The notes under the pieces were generated by a model. It worked only from the letters and a program-made list of their open reading frames with translations. It did no database searches and was not told where the DNA came from. A stretch of DNA of 44,272 nucleotides, taken from assembly GCA_017938695.1 (NCBI GenBank), contig JAGBBA010000046.1, forward strand, positions 1-44,272. Reading direction: 5' to 3'. The DNA comes from Clostridia bacterium. GTDB lineage: Bacteria; Bacillota; Clostridia; Christensenellales; Aristaeellaceae. The position numbers and the translations under genes were made by a program. Positions within the stretch are counted from its first letter, which is position 1; each line of letters begins with the position of its first letter. This document shows, one piece after another, positions 27,932-36,520 of this stretch.

Positions 27932-27959
27932 AAACCAGCCGATAACGGCTGGTTTTTCT
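27932..27959 (+). terminator. terminator of the membrane-anchored unknown
   Basis: AAAAACCAGCCG (27932-27943) and CGGCTGGTTTTT (27948-27959) pair perfectly over an ATAA loop and end in a T run. Confidence 0.85.
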
Positions 27960-27985
27960 TCTATCTGCCTTTGCGGGAGACGGTT

Positions 27986-27991
27986 TATAAT
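27986..27991 (+). promoter_or_regulatory. -10 box of the GH79-like gene
   Basis: Consensus TATAAT 49 bases upstream of the start. I found no convincing -35, so the promoter may be activator-dependent. Confidence 0.45.
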
Positions 27992-28039
27992 AGAACCAAC
28001 ACATGATACTTTCATGACTGATCAAAGGAGTGTTATGAT

Positions 28040-29539
28040 ATGGCTCAGTTTGTGAAGCTGAATCCCGAAGCACTGAAGGAACTGCGCAAGGTGGATCCCC
28101 GTCTGGTTTCTTATAACGTGGAAATGACCGAGGTCACCGGCGGCACCTTCTGGAAGGCCTATACCGAGGCCCAGGTGGACGGCACCGAGCCCTTCGACCA
28201 GATCCTGGACTGGCGCAACATGGGCAACCTGCAGCAGTGGTATGACCCCATCGACACCACCAATCCCCGGCTGATCAAGCTGGCCCGCGAGCTGGGCACC
28301 GCCTGGGTGCGCGTTTCCGGCACCTGGGCCAACAAAACCTATTACGATTTCGACGGCCACACCGGCGGCAAGGTGCCTGAGGGCTTCCAGAACCTTTTGA
28401 CCAAGGAGCAGTGGCTGCACCTGCTGGACTTCGTCCGCGCCATCGACGGCAAGCTGCTGGTGTCCATCGCCAACTGCCCCGGCATCCACAGCGCGGATGA
28501 ACCCATCCCCTTCGACCAGGCGGAGCTGCTTTTCCGTACCAGCAAGGAATACGGCGTGCCGATCGCTGCCGCCGAATTCACCAACGAACCCAACCTGATG
28601 GCCATGTCCGGTCTGCCCCAGGGCTACACCCCTGCCGATCATGCTCGCGACCACGACCTGTTCGGTGCCTGGCTGCGTGAAAATTACCCCGAGTGCCTGT
28701 TTGTGGGCCCCTGCACCGTGGGCGATGTGGCCATGTTCAACATCGGCAACGACGGTGCTGGCGGCGGCATGGCGGCTGGCATGAAGATCGTTTCCACCGA
28801 AGATCTTCTGGGCGATTACAAGGTGCCCATGGATGTGTTCAGCTACCACTACTACAACGGCGTAAGCGAGCGCGGCGCGGCCATGGGCGGCCACTGGCCC
28901 TATGAAGCTGCCCTCACCGAGAACTACCTCTCCGTGGCCGGCAAAGCTGTGCGCCAGTACGTCGCCCGCCGCGACAAGTATGTCCCCGGCGGCCAGATGT
29001 GGGTCACCGAGTCCGGCGATGCCGGCTGCGGCGGCAACACCTGGGCTTCCACCTTTGTGGATGTGTTCCGCACCCTGAACGAGCTGGGCGATTTCTGCAC
29101 CGTCACCGACGGCGTGATCTTCCACAACACCCTGGCTTCCTCCGACTACGGCTTCCTGAAGCACGGCACCTTCCTGCCCCGTCCCAACTATTTTGCGGTG
29201 CTCCTGTGGAACCGCCTGATGGGCGAAACCGTGTATGCCACGGGCGAGGAGATCCGCGAGGGTGCCCACGTGTTTGCCCACAGCCGCAAGGACGGCAAGG
29301 AAGGCGTAGTGTACCTGATCATCAACAACTCCAGCGAGGCCACCACCGTGGAGCTGCCCAAGGATGCTGTGCGCTACACCCTGTCCGGCAACGGCAAGCT
29401 GCGCAGCCGCACCATGCTCCTCAACGGCCGGGAGCTTAAGCTGGGCGAGAACGACGAACTGCCCTGCCTGTGCGGCGAGGAGCAGAAGGCCGGCACCATT
29501 GAGATCGCCCCCCAGACCTGCGTGTTCCTGGTTGTGTAA
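28040..29539 (+). CDS. cytoplasmic GH79-like glycoside hydrolase
   Basis: 499 aa without a signal peptide. A TIM-barrel glycosidase of clan GH-A. Acid/base Glu183 in FTNEPN and nucleophile Glu324 in WVTESGDAGCGG follow the pattern of GH79 (beta-glucuronidases and heparanase-like enzymes), and the segment after the nucleophile (GGNTWASTF) resembles heparanase. A C-terminal beta domain (about 400-499) follows, as in GH79 and related families. GH30 or GH39 membership cannot be excluded. The cytoplasmic location implies action on imported oligosaccharides, possibly glucuronic-acid-capped arabinogalactan or xylan fragments. AAAGGAG with 9-base spacing fixes the start. It is convergent with the epimerase gene and shares a bidirectional terminator. 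Confidence 0.7.
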   Translation: MAQFVKLNPEALKELRKVDPRLVSYNVEMTEVTGGTFWKAYTEAQVDGTEPFDQILDWRNMGNLQQWYDPIDTTNPRLIKLARELGTAWVRVSGTWANKTYYDFDGHTGGKVPEGFQNLLTKEQWLHLLDFVRAIDGKLLVSIANCPGIHSADEPIPFDQAELLFRTSKEYGVPIAAAEFTNEPNLMAMSGLPQGYTPADHARDHDLFGAWLRENYPECLFVGPCTVGDVAMFNIGNDGAGGGMAAGMKIVSTEDLLGDYKVPMDVFSYHYYNGVSERGAAMGGHWPYEAALTENYLSVAGKAVRQYVARRDKYVPGGQMWVTESGDAGCGGNTWASTFVDVFRTLNELGDFCTVTDGVIFHNTLASSDYGFLKHGTFLPRPNYFAVLLWNRLMGETVYATGEEIREGAHVFAHSRKDGKEGVVYLIINNSSEATTVELPKDAVRYTLSGNGKLRSRTMLLNGRELKLGENDELPCLCGEEQKAGTIEIAPQTCVFLVV

Positions 29540-29548
29540 GAAAATGAT

Positions 29549-29581
29549 AAAAGGCGGTTCCGATTGACGGAACCGCCTTTT
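29549..29581. terminator. bidirectional terminator
   Basis: AAAAGGCGGTTCCG (29549-29562) and CGGAACCGCCTTTT (29568-29581) pair perfectly over ATTGA between convergent genes. Confidence 0.9.
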
Positions 29582-29598
29582 GCTATGCCGGGAAATCC

Positions 29599-30348
29599 TT
29601 AGTTGAACCCCTGGGCCTTCAGGTAGAGATAGCTGCGGCGCAGGCACTCGATGGGGTCTTCGCCGTTGCAGTCGTCCTGTTCCACCAGCATGAACCGGGT
29701 GCCGCCAGCCTCGGCCTTTTCAAACACCCGGTCGAAGTTGATGTTGCCCTCGCCCACCACGGCCATCTTGCGGCCATAGGCGTAGTCCTTCAGGTGGATG
29801 CAGGGGATGCGGCCCTTCAGCTTTTCCAGCCACTGGGCAGGATCGCCGCCGCCGGCCTGCACCCAGAAGGTATCCAGGGTGAAGCCCATGATATCCGCCG
29901 GGAAGTCCTCCATCAGCTTTTCCAGGATCAGCTTGCCGCCGATGCGCTTGAACTCCTGGTCGTGGTTGTGGTACATGAACAGCTTGCCGTTGTCGCGCAG
30001 GGCTTTGGCCACGGGGGCATAGGTGCTGATGAATTTCTCGTAGGTGTCGCCTTTTTCCTCGTCAAAGGAGTACCAGCCCAGGCCCACATGCTCGCAGCGG
30101 AACACGTCGTGATCCTTGGCCACCTGGGCCGGGTCAGCGGTCAGACGGTCGGCCGGGGTGTGGGTGATTACGCAGCGCAGGCCGTTTTGCGCCAATTGGT
30201 CTTGCAGCCACTGGGGCTCATAGGCGCAGGTGCCGCTGATCTGCACCGTGCGGTAGCCGATATCCGCCACTTTTTTCAGGGTCAGGGCAAAATCGTCGAG
30301 GGTTTTGCACTGCTCTCTCAGGGTGAAAAACTGTGCGCCGATCTCCAT
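29599..30348 (-). CDS. sugar phosphate isomerase/epimerase, xylose-isomerase-like barrel
   Basis: 249 aa, cytoplasmic. TIM-barrel family of AP endonuclease 2/xylose isomerase-like proteins, which isomerise or epimerise sugars and inositol derivatives with a divalent metal. Metal-ligand-like positions are visible in FMYHNHDQEF (His), GFTLDTFW (Asp), CIHLKDY (His) and LVEQDD (Glu). The substrate is unknown. Two ATG codons lie near the ribosome site: 30354 is only 2 bases from GGAGG, whereas 30348 has 8-base spacing and is preferred. It is the last gene of an operon with the MATE and iron-sulfur-flavoprotein-like genes. Confidence 0.8.
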   Translation of the reverse strand: MEIGAQFFTLREQCKTLDDFALTLKKVADIGYRTVQISGTCAYEPQWLQDQLAQNGLRCVITHTPADRLTADPAQVAKDHDVFRCEHVGLGWYSFDEEKGDTYEKFISTYAPVAKALRDNGKLFMYHNHDQEFKRIGGKLILEKLMEDFPADIMGFTLDTFWVQAGGGDPAQWLEKLKGRIPCIHLKDYAYGRKMAVVGEGNINFDRVFEKAEAGGTRFMLVEQDDCNGEDPIECLRRSYLYLKAQGFN

Positions 30349-30369
30349 GGACATATCCTCCTTTTTGTG

Positions 30370-31755
30370 TTACGCCGCCGCGTTTTCAAGGCCGTGCAGG
30401 GGATTCCAGGCCCCCTTGATATAGGTGAACAGGAACAGGCAGAACAAAAGCAGATTGTGGGCGATCATGCAGGCCCAGGCGCTCACCAGGCCAAAGCCCA
30501 TCAGCTGCGTGCAGATGAACGTGCCCAGGATGCGCACGCCCCACATGCCCAGAATGTTGAACACGAAGGGACGCTTGGTGCGGCCCACGCCCTGCATCAT
30601 GCCCTCGATGATGATGGAGAACCCGTAGAAGGGCTCCGATACTGCCACCATGCGCAGCACCGTGGTGCCCAGGCCAATGACCTCCGGGCTCTTGGAGAAG
30701 ATGCCCATCAGGCTGGGGGCCAGCAGGAACAGCGCGCCGCCGGAGAGGATCATCAGCCCGATCTCGATGGGGATGAACATCTGCGCCAGGTCCTTCATGC
30801 GCTTGCCGTCTTTGGCACCGTAGGCGTTGCCAGCCAGGGTGGCCGCTGCCGTCTGCATGCCGTAGCCGGGGATGTAGAAGGCGGATTCCACCGTGTTGGC
30901 GATGGTGTGGGCGGCGGTGGACACCTCGCCCAGGGAGTTGATCATAGCCGCAAAGGCCACATAGCCCAGGGAGGTGCCGAAACGCTGCAGCATGTTGGGC
31001 ATGGCTACCTTCAGGCAGGGGCGCAGGATGGACCAGTCCGGTCTGATGCTCTGGCCCCGTGGGGACACCATGGGGTGCTTCCACAAAACCACGGTGATGT
31101 GGATGCCGCCCCAGGCGAAGGCGATGGCACTGGCGATGGCCGCGCCGATAACGCCCCAGCCCGCGCCGGGCATGGTGAAGCTGAGGCCGAACACTGTCAG
31201 CACCCGGGTGGGGTAGATCAGCAGGAAGTTCAGGCATACGTTGATCAGGTTCACCAGCACGCCGATCTTCATGGGGGTCTTGGTGTCGCCTGCCGCCCTG
31301 AGCACCGTGCCGAAGATGATGCTGGCCGCCCTGGGCAGCATGGGCAGGTACAGGATAAAGAAATACTGCGCCGCCGTGTTGCGGATGGCCTCGTCCACCT
31401 GCATCCACACCGGCACTTGCTGGCTCAGGCCCAGGGTGATGGCCGTGAACGCGATGCCAGCCACCAGCACCGCCAGTACCGCCTGGGACACCGACCGCCG
31501 CGCTGCCGCCCGGTCGTCTGCGCCGCAGGCCTTGGCAATGTAGGAAAGGAAGCCCACGCCCAGTGCGGACACCGTGCTGCCGATAAGCCAGTTTACCGTG
31601 CTGGTGGCACCCACCGCCGCGGTGGCCGCCGTGCCCAGGGAGCCCACCATGGCCGTGTCGATATACTGCACGGCGGTCTGCATCAATTGCTCCAGCATGG
31701 TGGGCCAGGCCAGGGACAGGATCACGCCCATCATGCCCAGATTGAGCTTTTTCAT
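30370..31755 (-). CDS. MATE family exporter, second copy
   Basis: 461 aa with 12 predicted helices. Typical MATE segments are YIDTAMVGSLG in helix 1 and RAAGDTKTP and MQGVGRTKRP in the matching loops of the two halves. It is only distantly similar to the MATE at 23434-24882. The start codon overlaps the stop of the flavoprotein gene (ATGA), so translation is coupled. Co-transcription with a redox flavoprotein and a sugar epimerase suggests export of a redox-active or sugar-derived compound, which is inference. The 15-21 base gap to the epimerase supports one operon. Confidence 0.9.
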   Translation of the reverse strand: MKKLNLGMMGVILSLAWPTMLEQLMQTAVQYIDTAMVGSLGTAATAAVGATSTVNWLIGSTVSALGVGFLSYIAKACGADDRAAARRSVSQAVLAVLVAGIAFTAITLGLSQQVPVWMQVDEAIRNTAAQYFFILYLPMLPRAASIIFGTVLRAAGDTKTPMKIGVLVNLINVCLNFLLIYPTRVLTVFGLSFTMPGAGWGVIGAAIASAIAFAWGGIHITVVLWKHPMVSPRGQSIRPDWSILRPCLKVAMPNMLQRFGTSLGYVAFAAMINSLGEVSTAAHTIANTVESAFYIPGYGMQTAAATLAGNAYGAKDGKRMKDLAQMFIPIEIGLMILSGGALFLLAPSLMGIFSKSPEVIGLGTTVLRMVAVSEPFYGFSIIIEGMMQGVGRTKRPFVFNILGMWGVRILGTFICTQLMGFGLVSAWACMIAHNLLLFCLFLFTYIKGAWNPLHGLENAAA

Positions 31756-33083
31756 TGCTTGTCCTCCAGCAGCTTTTTGTAAGGCATCAGCATACCCTCG
31801 TTCATGGCGTTGCCCATTTTGGCCTTCACCTTGGGCGAGGAGATCAGCGCGCCCACCAGATACATCTTCAGCATGGTGCCGAACTTCTTCTGGGGGAAGT
31901 CATACTGGCCGTGGGCCTTGTAGAACTTGTGGTCTGCCTTCATCATGCCCTGCATCAGCCAGATCAGGTCGCGGAAGATCTTCATGCCGCCGATGCCGTA
32001 GAAATTCTGCGGCGGAACATACTTGTTTTCCAGCGCATAGCAAAGGGTTTTCGCCAGCTGGTCGATCTGCCCGTCGGGGTCGGATTCGTCCGTGGCCACA
32101 CCGGCCAGGAAGTTGCTGCCCACCTGGGCGCGGCCCTCCACAATGGTCTGCACATTGGTTTCCAGGCTGTAGTTGCCGCTGATCAGATACCCCACCGGCA
32201 TGCCCATGGTCACCGTGCGGTGGCCGTTGCAGAACTGCCGGTCGTCGTAGGTTTTGAACAGGCTGCCCATGGAGTGATCCTTGATGGTAAAGGCGTACAC
32301 GATGGCCTCGCCCGTCTGGATGGTGCCGCGCAGGTACTCGTCAAAGCCGTCCTTGTAAACGCACTTGCCGCTGACCGCGCAGTTAAAGCACCCCAGGCAG
32401 CCGCCCTTGAAGGGGAACTCGCGCAGGTTCACCACCCGGCTCTTCCGGGGCAGCACCGCCTGGAACCGGGCGATCATGGCTGCCAGCTGGTCGTTATCGC
32501 AGTCGGTGACGATCACCACATCGCCCTGGGTCTTTTCCCCGGCGGCGGGCACGGTCACGGGCTTCAGGGCCGGGGCAGGCATGGGCGCAGGGGCAGGCTC
32601 GCTGACGCCGTTTTCCACGCACCAGGCCGCATAATCCATAAAGGCCCGGGCTTCCTTTTGCCCCTTCTCGCTGAGCAGGTCGTCCATGTCGGCGGACAGG
32701 CCGCGGATGACCTTCATGCCCATGTCCTGGCAGTTGTTCTGCACATAGCGGTGGGCGGTAATATCATAAAAATGCTTGGAGGTGGTGATCTGCGTGGCGA
32801 ACTTGCCCGCCACCTTCACCCCGTGGATCTTCATCAGCTCGATGCAGCGGTGCAGCTGGCAGGGGGCGATAAACGTATACACCGGATAGGCAAACAGCAG
32901 CAGATCCGCGGCCTCCGCCGCCTTAATCACCGGGGAAAAGTCTTTCTCCAGGGCCTTGATCCGCTGCCCGACGTGCAGCACCTCAAAGCTGTGCTGGGGG
33001 TAGTGCTTTTCAAGATATTTCACCGTTTGCAGGGTGATGGAGTATTCTCCCTTGGGGCTGCCGTTGAGAACCAGGATTTTCAT
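31752..33083 (-). CDS. two-domain flavodoxin-like oxidoreductase with an iron-sulfur-flavoprotein cysteine motif
   Basis: 443 aa, cytoplasmic. The N-terminal domain (1-160) is a flavodoxin-like NAD(P)H:FMN oxidoreductase fold, starting KILVLNGSPKG. A Pro/Ala-rich linker (162-181) leads to a second flavodoxin-like domain with Cys229, Cys232, Cys235 and Cys241 (C-x2-C-x2-C-x5-C), the compact motif of iron-sulfur flavoproteins (Isf), which hold a 4Fe-4S cluster next to FMN. The tail (about 355-443) is helical and unrecognised. It probably moves electrons between a ferredoxin-like donor and an unknown acceptor. It is the first gene of a three-gene operon, with a promoter at 33113-33141. Confidence 0.7.
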   Translation of the reverse strand: MKILVLNGSPKGEYSITLQTVKYLEKHYPQHSFEVLHVGQRIKALEKDFSPVIKAAEAADLLLFAYPVYTFIAPCQLHRCIELMKIHGVKVAGKFATQITTSKHFYDITAHRYVQNNCQDMGMKVIRGLSADMDDLLSEKGQKEARAFMDYAAWCVENGVSEPAPAPMPAPALKPVTVPAAGEKTQGDVVIVTDCDNDQLAAMIARFQAVLPRKSRVVNLREFPFKGGCLGCFNCAVSGKCVYKDGFDEYLRGTIQTGEAIVYAFTIKDHSMGSLFKTYDDRQFCNGHRTVTMGMPVGYLISGNYSLETNVQTIVEGRAQVGSNFLAGVATDESDPDGQIDQLAKTLCYALENKYVPPQNFYGIGGMKIFRDLIWLMQGMMKADHKFYKAHGQYDFPQKKFGTMLKMYLVGALISSPKVKAKMGNAMNEGMLMPYKKLLEDKQ

Positions 33084-33112
33084 GGGCGTGATGCTCCTTT
33101 CGTGCTTATGAC

Positions 33113-33141
33113 ATTATACCATCGGCAGCAGAGGGAAGCAA
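33113..33141 (-). promoter_or_regulatory. promoter of the flavoprotein-MATE-epimerase operon
   Basis: Minus-strand TTGCTT (33136-33141), 17 bases, TATAAT (33113-33118) with TG upstream. The -35 almost touches the T run of the araC terminator. Confidence 0.65.
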
Positions 33142-33143
33142 GC

Positions 33144-33171
33144 AAAAAGCCCCTGGCAGCAGGGCCAGGGG
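33144..33171 (-). terminator. terminator of the AraC-type regulator gene
   Basis: CCCCTGGC (33150-33157) pairs with GCCAGGGG (33164-33171) over a 6-base loop; on the minus strand a TTTTT run follows. Confidence 0.75.
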
Positions 33172-33197
33172 TTTGGTTGAGGCGGGCGCGTTGCGGA

Positions 33198-34130
33198 TCA
33201 TTTTTCCGGCATCGTCCAGCCCTTGAAGGGCAGAATTTGACCCTTGCGGGGGCTGCGGTGGGCGGTGGAGGCACGGTACTGCCGGGGGCTCATGTCCATC
33301 ACCTGCTGAAAGTTGCGGTTGAAGCTGCTCACCGAGGGCATGCCCACCGCCTGGGCGATGTTCAGCACCGGCTCGTTGGTGTTCACCAGCAGCACGCAGG
33401 CCTGGTAGATGCGGGTGGAGATCACGAACTGCAGGGGCGTGGAGCCCATGCAGGAGAGGAACAGCCGCCGGAAGTGGGTCTGGCTCAGGTGGCACAGGTT
33501 GGCCAGGGTGGAGGTATCGCAGGGCTCCATGTAATGGTCGTGGATGTATTCCAGCGCGGGCTTGAGGGGGAACACCTTGCTGTTCTTGGAGGCAGGCTTG
33601 CCGGCGGCCTCCTGGCGGCGCTGCAGCTCGGCGGCGGTGGCCAGGGCGTAGATCTTGAGGAATTGATTGGCTTCGTCGGTGCCCTTCAGGGCTTCCTCCA
33701 GCATGCAGTTGCACAGGAAGTGCAGCCGGGGGTCGCTGTCCTTGGTCAGGTGCATGTATTTGGTCACCTGGGAGGAACTCTTGAAATGATAGGCTTCCTC
33801 GGAGGGGATGATATCCGCCACCAAGGCGTCCAGGTCCATGAAAAGGTAGCTCCACAGGCTTTTGCAGCCCTCGGCAGAGCAGGTGGTGTGGGGCACATGA
33901 CGGGGGATGATGAACACGTCGCCGGCGGAGAAGTGGATCACCTCATCCTCGAAGGTCAGGGTGCCGTGATCCGTGTGGCAGAAGCCGATCTCCAGGCAGT
34001 TGTGGAAGTGCAGCGCGTCGCGCAGCACATCGGAAATGCGCCAGTTCTCGCCTGCAAGGCACAGCAGGGGGAAATCCATGGGCAGGTCGTAAATGCGGTA
34101 TTCGATAATGTTTCTTTTCAGTCGCGCCAT
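33198..34130 (-). CDS. AraC family transcriptional regulator with cupin sensor
   Basis: 310 aa. An N-terminal cupin-like ligand-binding domain (about 20-110; LHFHNCLEIGF and GDVFIIPRHVPH give the metal-like His positions) and a C-terminal pair of helix-turn-helix motifs (about 200-295; LANLCHLSQTHFRRLF and NIAQAVGMPSVSSFNRNFQ, then MSPRQYR). Such proteins usually activate sugar uptake or degradation genes when their sugar is bound. It is divergent from the Lpl-type importer operon, its likely target. ATG 34130 (MARLKRN) is chosen; an upstream TTG frame start would place the GGGAGG inside the coding region. Confidence 0.88.
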   Translation of the reverse strand: MARLKRNIIEYRIYDLPMDFPLLCLAGENWRISDVLRDALHFHNCLEIGFCHTDHGTLTFEDEVIHFSAGDVFIIPRHVPHTTCSAEGCKSLWSYLFMDLDALVADIIPSEEAYHFKSSSQVTKYMHLTKDSDPRLHFLCNCMLEEALKGTDEANQFLKIYALATAAELQRRQEAAGKPASKNSKVFPLKPALEYIHDHYMEPCDTSTLANLCHLSQTHFRRLFLSCMGSTPLQFVISTRIYQACVLLVNTNEPVLNIAQAVGMPSVSSFNRNFQQVMDMSPRQYRASTAHRSPRKGQILPFKGWTMPEK

Positions 34131-34179
34131 TTGCCCATTAACCTCCCGGTGCAATGTCGTTTTTGACTATTCCTACACC

Positions 34180-34207
34180 AGTATATCATGATTTCTGAGA
34201 AAAACAA
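34180..34207 (-). promoter_or_regulatory. promoter of the AraC-type regulator gene
   Basis: Minus-strand TTGTTT (34202-34207), 16 bases, TATACT (34180-34185) with TG upstream (extended -10). Confidence 0.55.
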
Positions 34208-34260
34208 GACATTAATTGCGAATAAATGGTTGTTTTTGAGCGGTATTGAGTTGCTTCCGG

Positions 34261-34290
34261 TTGGAATGATACGGATCGCTGCTATATAAT
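34261..34290 (+). promoter_or_regulatory. promoter of the Lpl-type importer operon
   Basis: TTGGAA (34261-34266), 18 bases, TATAAT (34285-34290). A short direct repeat, GAGCAAT, occurs at 34319-34325 and 34329-34335 in the leader. The AT-rich 239-base divergent region should carry the AraC site, but I cannot locate it with confidence. Confidence 0.55.
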
Positions 34291-34369
34291 ATAAATAGTG
34301 CAACAGAAATACAATTTTGAGCAATAAAGAGCAATTGACGAATATTTCCAAATAGAAGGGGGCTTTGTG

Positions 34370-35317
34370 ATGGCGCAGAACGGCGTGATCAACAGCCGCA
34401 AAAAAAGACGGGTTCTGGGCATTTATATCAAGAACAACTGGCAGCTGTATATGCTTTTGATGATCCCGGTGATCTTTGTGATCATCTTCAAGTATGCAGC
34501 GTATCCGGGCCTGCGCATCGCCTTTATGAACTACAAGCCCGCCAAGGGCTACGACGGCAGCCCCTGGGTGGGCTGGGAAACCTTCGAGAAGATTTTCCGC
34601 GACAAGGATTTCCATCGCGCGCTGAAGAACTCGCTGATCTTCAACTTCCTGGATCTGGGCGTGGGCTTCCCGATCCCCATTATCCTGGCCCTGCTGCTCA
34701 ACGAGCTGCGCTTCCCCCGCTATAAGAAGATCAGCCAAACGATCCTGTATCTGCCCCACTTCCTCAGCTGGGTCATCATCGCCTCGGTGGCGCTGAACCT
34801 GTTCAAGCCCGAGACCGGCCTGATCAACATCCTGATGAAGAACGCCGGGTGGATCGAAGAGGGTATCCCCTTCCTGACGGAGAAATGGCACTGGGCCGTG
34901 ACCTACCTGCTCATCGGCGTATGGCAGAATATGGGCTGGGGCTCCATCATTTACCTGGCGGCCATCACCGGCATCGACGCTGAACTGTACGAAGCCGCCA
35001 CCATCGACGGCGCGGGCCGCTTGCGCAAGATCTGGAGCGTAACGCTGCCCTGCATCCGCGGCACCATGGTCACCCTTTTGATCATGAACCTGGGCCGTGT
35101 GATGGGCTCCAACTTCGAGCGACTGGACGCCTTCGGCAACGTGCAGGTGAAGGACTTCCAGTATCAGCTGGCCATCTACATCTACGAAAAGGGTCTTGCC
35201 GGCGGCAACTTCAGCCGTGCCACGGCAGTGGGTCTGTTCCAGTCCCTCACTGGCCTCCTCCTGGTGCTGGGCTCCGACTGGGTATCCAAGAAGCTCGGCG
35301 AAGACGGACTGCTGTAA
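34370..35317 (+). CDS. ABC permease, LplB/YteP type
   Basis: 315 aa with six predicted helices. LplB-type permease of importers for complex or uronic oligosaccharides. The EAA loop reads YEAATIDGAGRLRKIW (about 205-220). The start follows AAGGGGG with 7-base spacing at ATG 34370; the GTG one codon earlier is less likely. It is 18 bases ahead of its LplC-type partner. No ATPase gene is in this operon. Together with the 36521 binding protein it resembles Bacillus YteP-YtcP-YtcQ, which imports rhamnogalacturonan fragments. Confidence 0.9.
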   Translation: MAQNGVINSRKKRRVLGIYIKNNWQLYMLLMIPVIFVIIFKYAAYPGLRIAFMNYKPAKGYDGSPWVGWETFEKIFRDKDFHRALKNSLIFNFLDLGVGFPIPIILALLLNELRFPRYKKISQTILYLPHFLSWVIIASVALNLFKPETGLINILMKNAGWIEEGIPFLTEKWHWAVTYLLIGVWQNMGWGSIIYLAAITGIDAELYEAATIDGAGRLRKIWSVTLPCIRGTMVTLLIMNLGRVMGSNFERLDAFGNVQVKDFQYQLAIYIYEKGLAGGNFSRATAVGLFQSLTGLLLVLGSDWVSKKLGEDGLL

Positions 35318-35335
35318 GGAAAGGAGGAAGCATTG

Positions 35336-36256
35336 ATGCAAAACACTCAAAAGGCTCCGGTAACGGAAAAGAAAGCATCCCTGTGGACTGGCATCAACCG
35401 CGTTCGCGTCAGCGATTTTGTGATCGCCTTCGTGATCCTGATCCTCTCCCTCACCTGCATCCTGCCCTTCATCCATGTGGCAGCCAAGAGTATCTCCTCC
35501 AACACGGCCGTTATGTCCAAGAGCGTGTACCTGTGGCCCAAGGATATCAACTTTGACGCCTACGCCTCCATCTTCCGCGACGGCCAGCTGACCTACTCCA
35601 TGGGCTACACGGTGCTGGTAACGGTGCTGTTCACCGTCATCGGCATGGTGGTCACCGTCTGCGCGGCGTACCCGCTGTCCATCAGGAGCCTGAAGGGCCG
35701 TACCTTCTTCGCCTTCTTCCTGATGTTCACCATGTACTTCTCCGCTGGTCTGATCCCCGAGTATCTGCTGATGAACGACCTGGGCATGCTGAACACCATG
35801 TGGGTGCTGGTGCTGCCCCTGGCCTTCTCGCCCTATAACATGCTGATCATGAAGTCGTTCCTTTCCTCCACGATCCCCGACAGCCTCTACGAAGCGGCCA
35901 AGCTGGACGGTGCCACCCATATGCAGACGCTCACGAAGATCGTGCTGCCCCTGTCCAAGCCCATCATCGCCACGCTGAGCCTGTTCTACGCCGTGGGCCG
36001 CTGGAACGCCTATGCCGACGCCAAGTACTACATCACCAAAAAGGCCCTGCAGCCCCTGCAGTACCTGCTCTCCAACATGGTGCTGTCCTCTGGCACCGAT
36101 GCCATCAGCCTCTCCGAGAACGCCGCCGTGGTTTCCACCCCCGAGGTTCTCCAGGCTGCCACCATCATGTTCGCCACCATCCCGATCATCATGGTCTACC
36201 CCTTCGTCCAGAAGTACTTCGTCAAGGGTGCCATGATCGGTGCTGTGAAGGGCTAA
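35336..36256 (+). CDS. ABC permease, LplC/YtcP type
   Basis: 306 aa with six predicted helices. It is the second permease of the Lpl-type importer. The EAA loop is LYEAAKLDGATHMQ (about 185-198). It ends KGAMIGAVKG, as is usual for this group. AGGAGG with 8-base spacing fixes ATG 35336. The stop codon TAA is part of the first hairpin of the array at 36254-36400, which separates the permeases from the binding-protein gene. Confidence 0.9.
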   Translation: MQNTQKAPVTEKKASLWTGINRVRVSDFVIAFVILILSLTCILPFIHVAAKSISSNTAVMSKSVYLWPKDINFDAYASIFRDGQLTYSMGYTVLVTVLFTVIGMVVTVCAAYPLSIRSLKGRTFFAFFLMFTMYFSAGLIPEYLLMNDLGMLNTMWVLVLPLAFSPYNMLIMKSFLSSTIPDSLYEAAKLDGATHMQTLTKIVLPLSKPIIATLSLFYAVGRWNAYADAKYYITKKALQPLQYLLSNMVLSSGTDAISLSENAAVVSTPEVLQAATIMFATIPIIMVYPFVQKYFVKGAMIGAVKG

Positions 36257-36400
36257 AGGGGCTCTGCCCCTTTAGAATCCCCGCCAGAGGGCTCTGCCCT
36301 CTGGACTCCCGCTTAAGGGCTTTCAGCCCTTAAGAATCCCGTTCGGGGATGCCCGGGCATGCACATTTCCCGGGGGTCACGGCACGAATACGGTCGTGCC
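36254..36400. repeat. regular array of small perfect hairpins
   Basis: Three matching hairpins at about 30-base spacing: TAAAGGGGC/TCT/GCCCCTTTA (36254-36274), CCAGAGGGC/TCT/GCCCTCTGG (36284-36304) and CTTAAGGGC/TTTCA/GCCCTTAAG (36312-36334), with linkers of the type GAATCCCCG or ACTCCCG. Then come ATGCCCGGGCAT (36349-36360) and GGCACGA/TCGTGCC (36381-36400). The first includes the stop codon of the permease gene. No long T run follows any of them. Confidence 0.75.
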
Positions 36401-36520
36401 GCGACGCGGGGGGAGGCTTCACCCGTACCACAAACTAAATTCCGAATTCCGCATTTCCTTTGGAATAGTGGCGGAAGTGCAATACCGCCATTATCATAAA
36501 TCTAATTAGGAGGAAAAACT

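Noticed and set aside
29794-34166. very long plus-strand frames opposite the epimerase, MATE, flavoprotein and araC genes
   Set aside because: All lie antisense to well-supported genes and lack start signals and conserved motifs.
34319-34335. AraC binding half-sites GAGCAAT x2
   Set aside because: The repeats are 10 bases apart and downstream of the -10, whereas AraC-type activators usually bind about 20-base repeats upstream of the -35.
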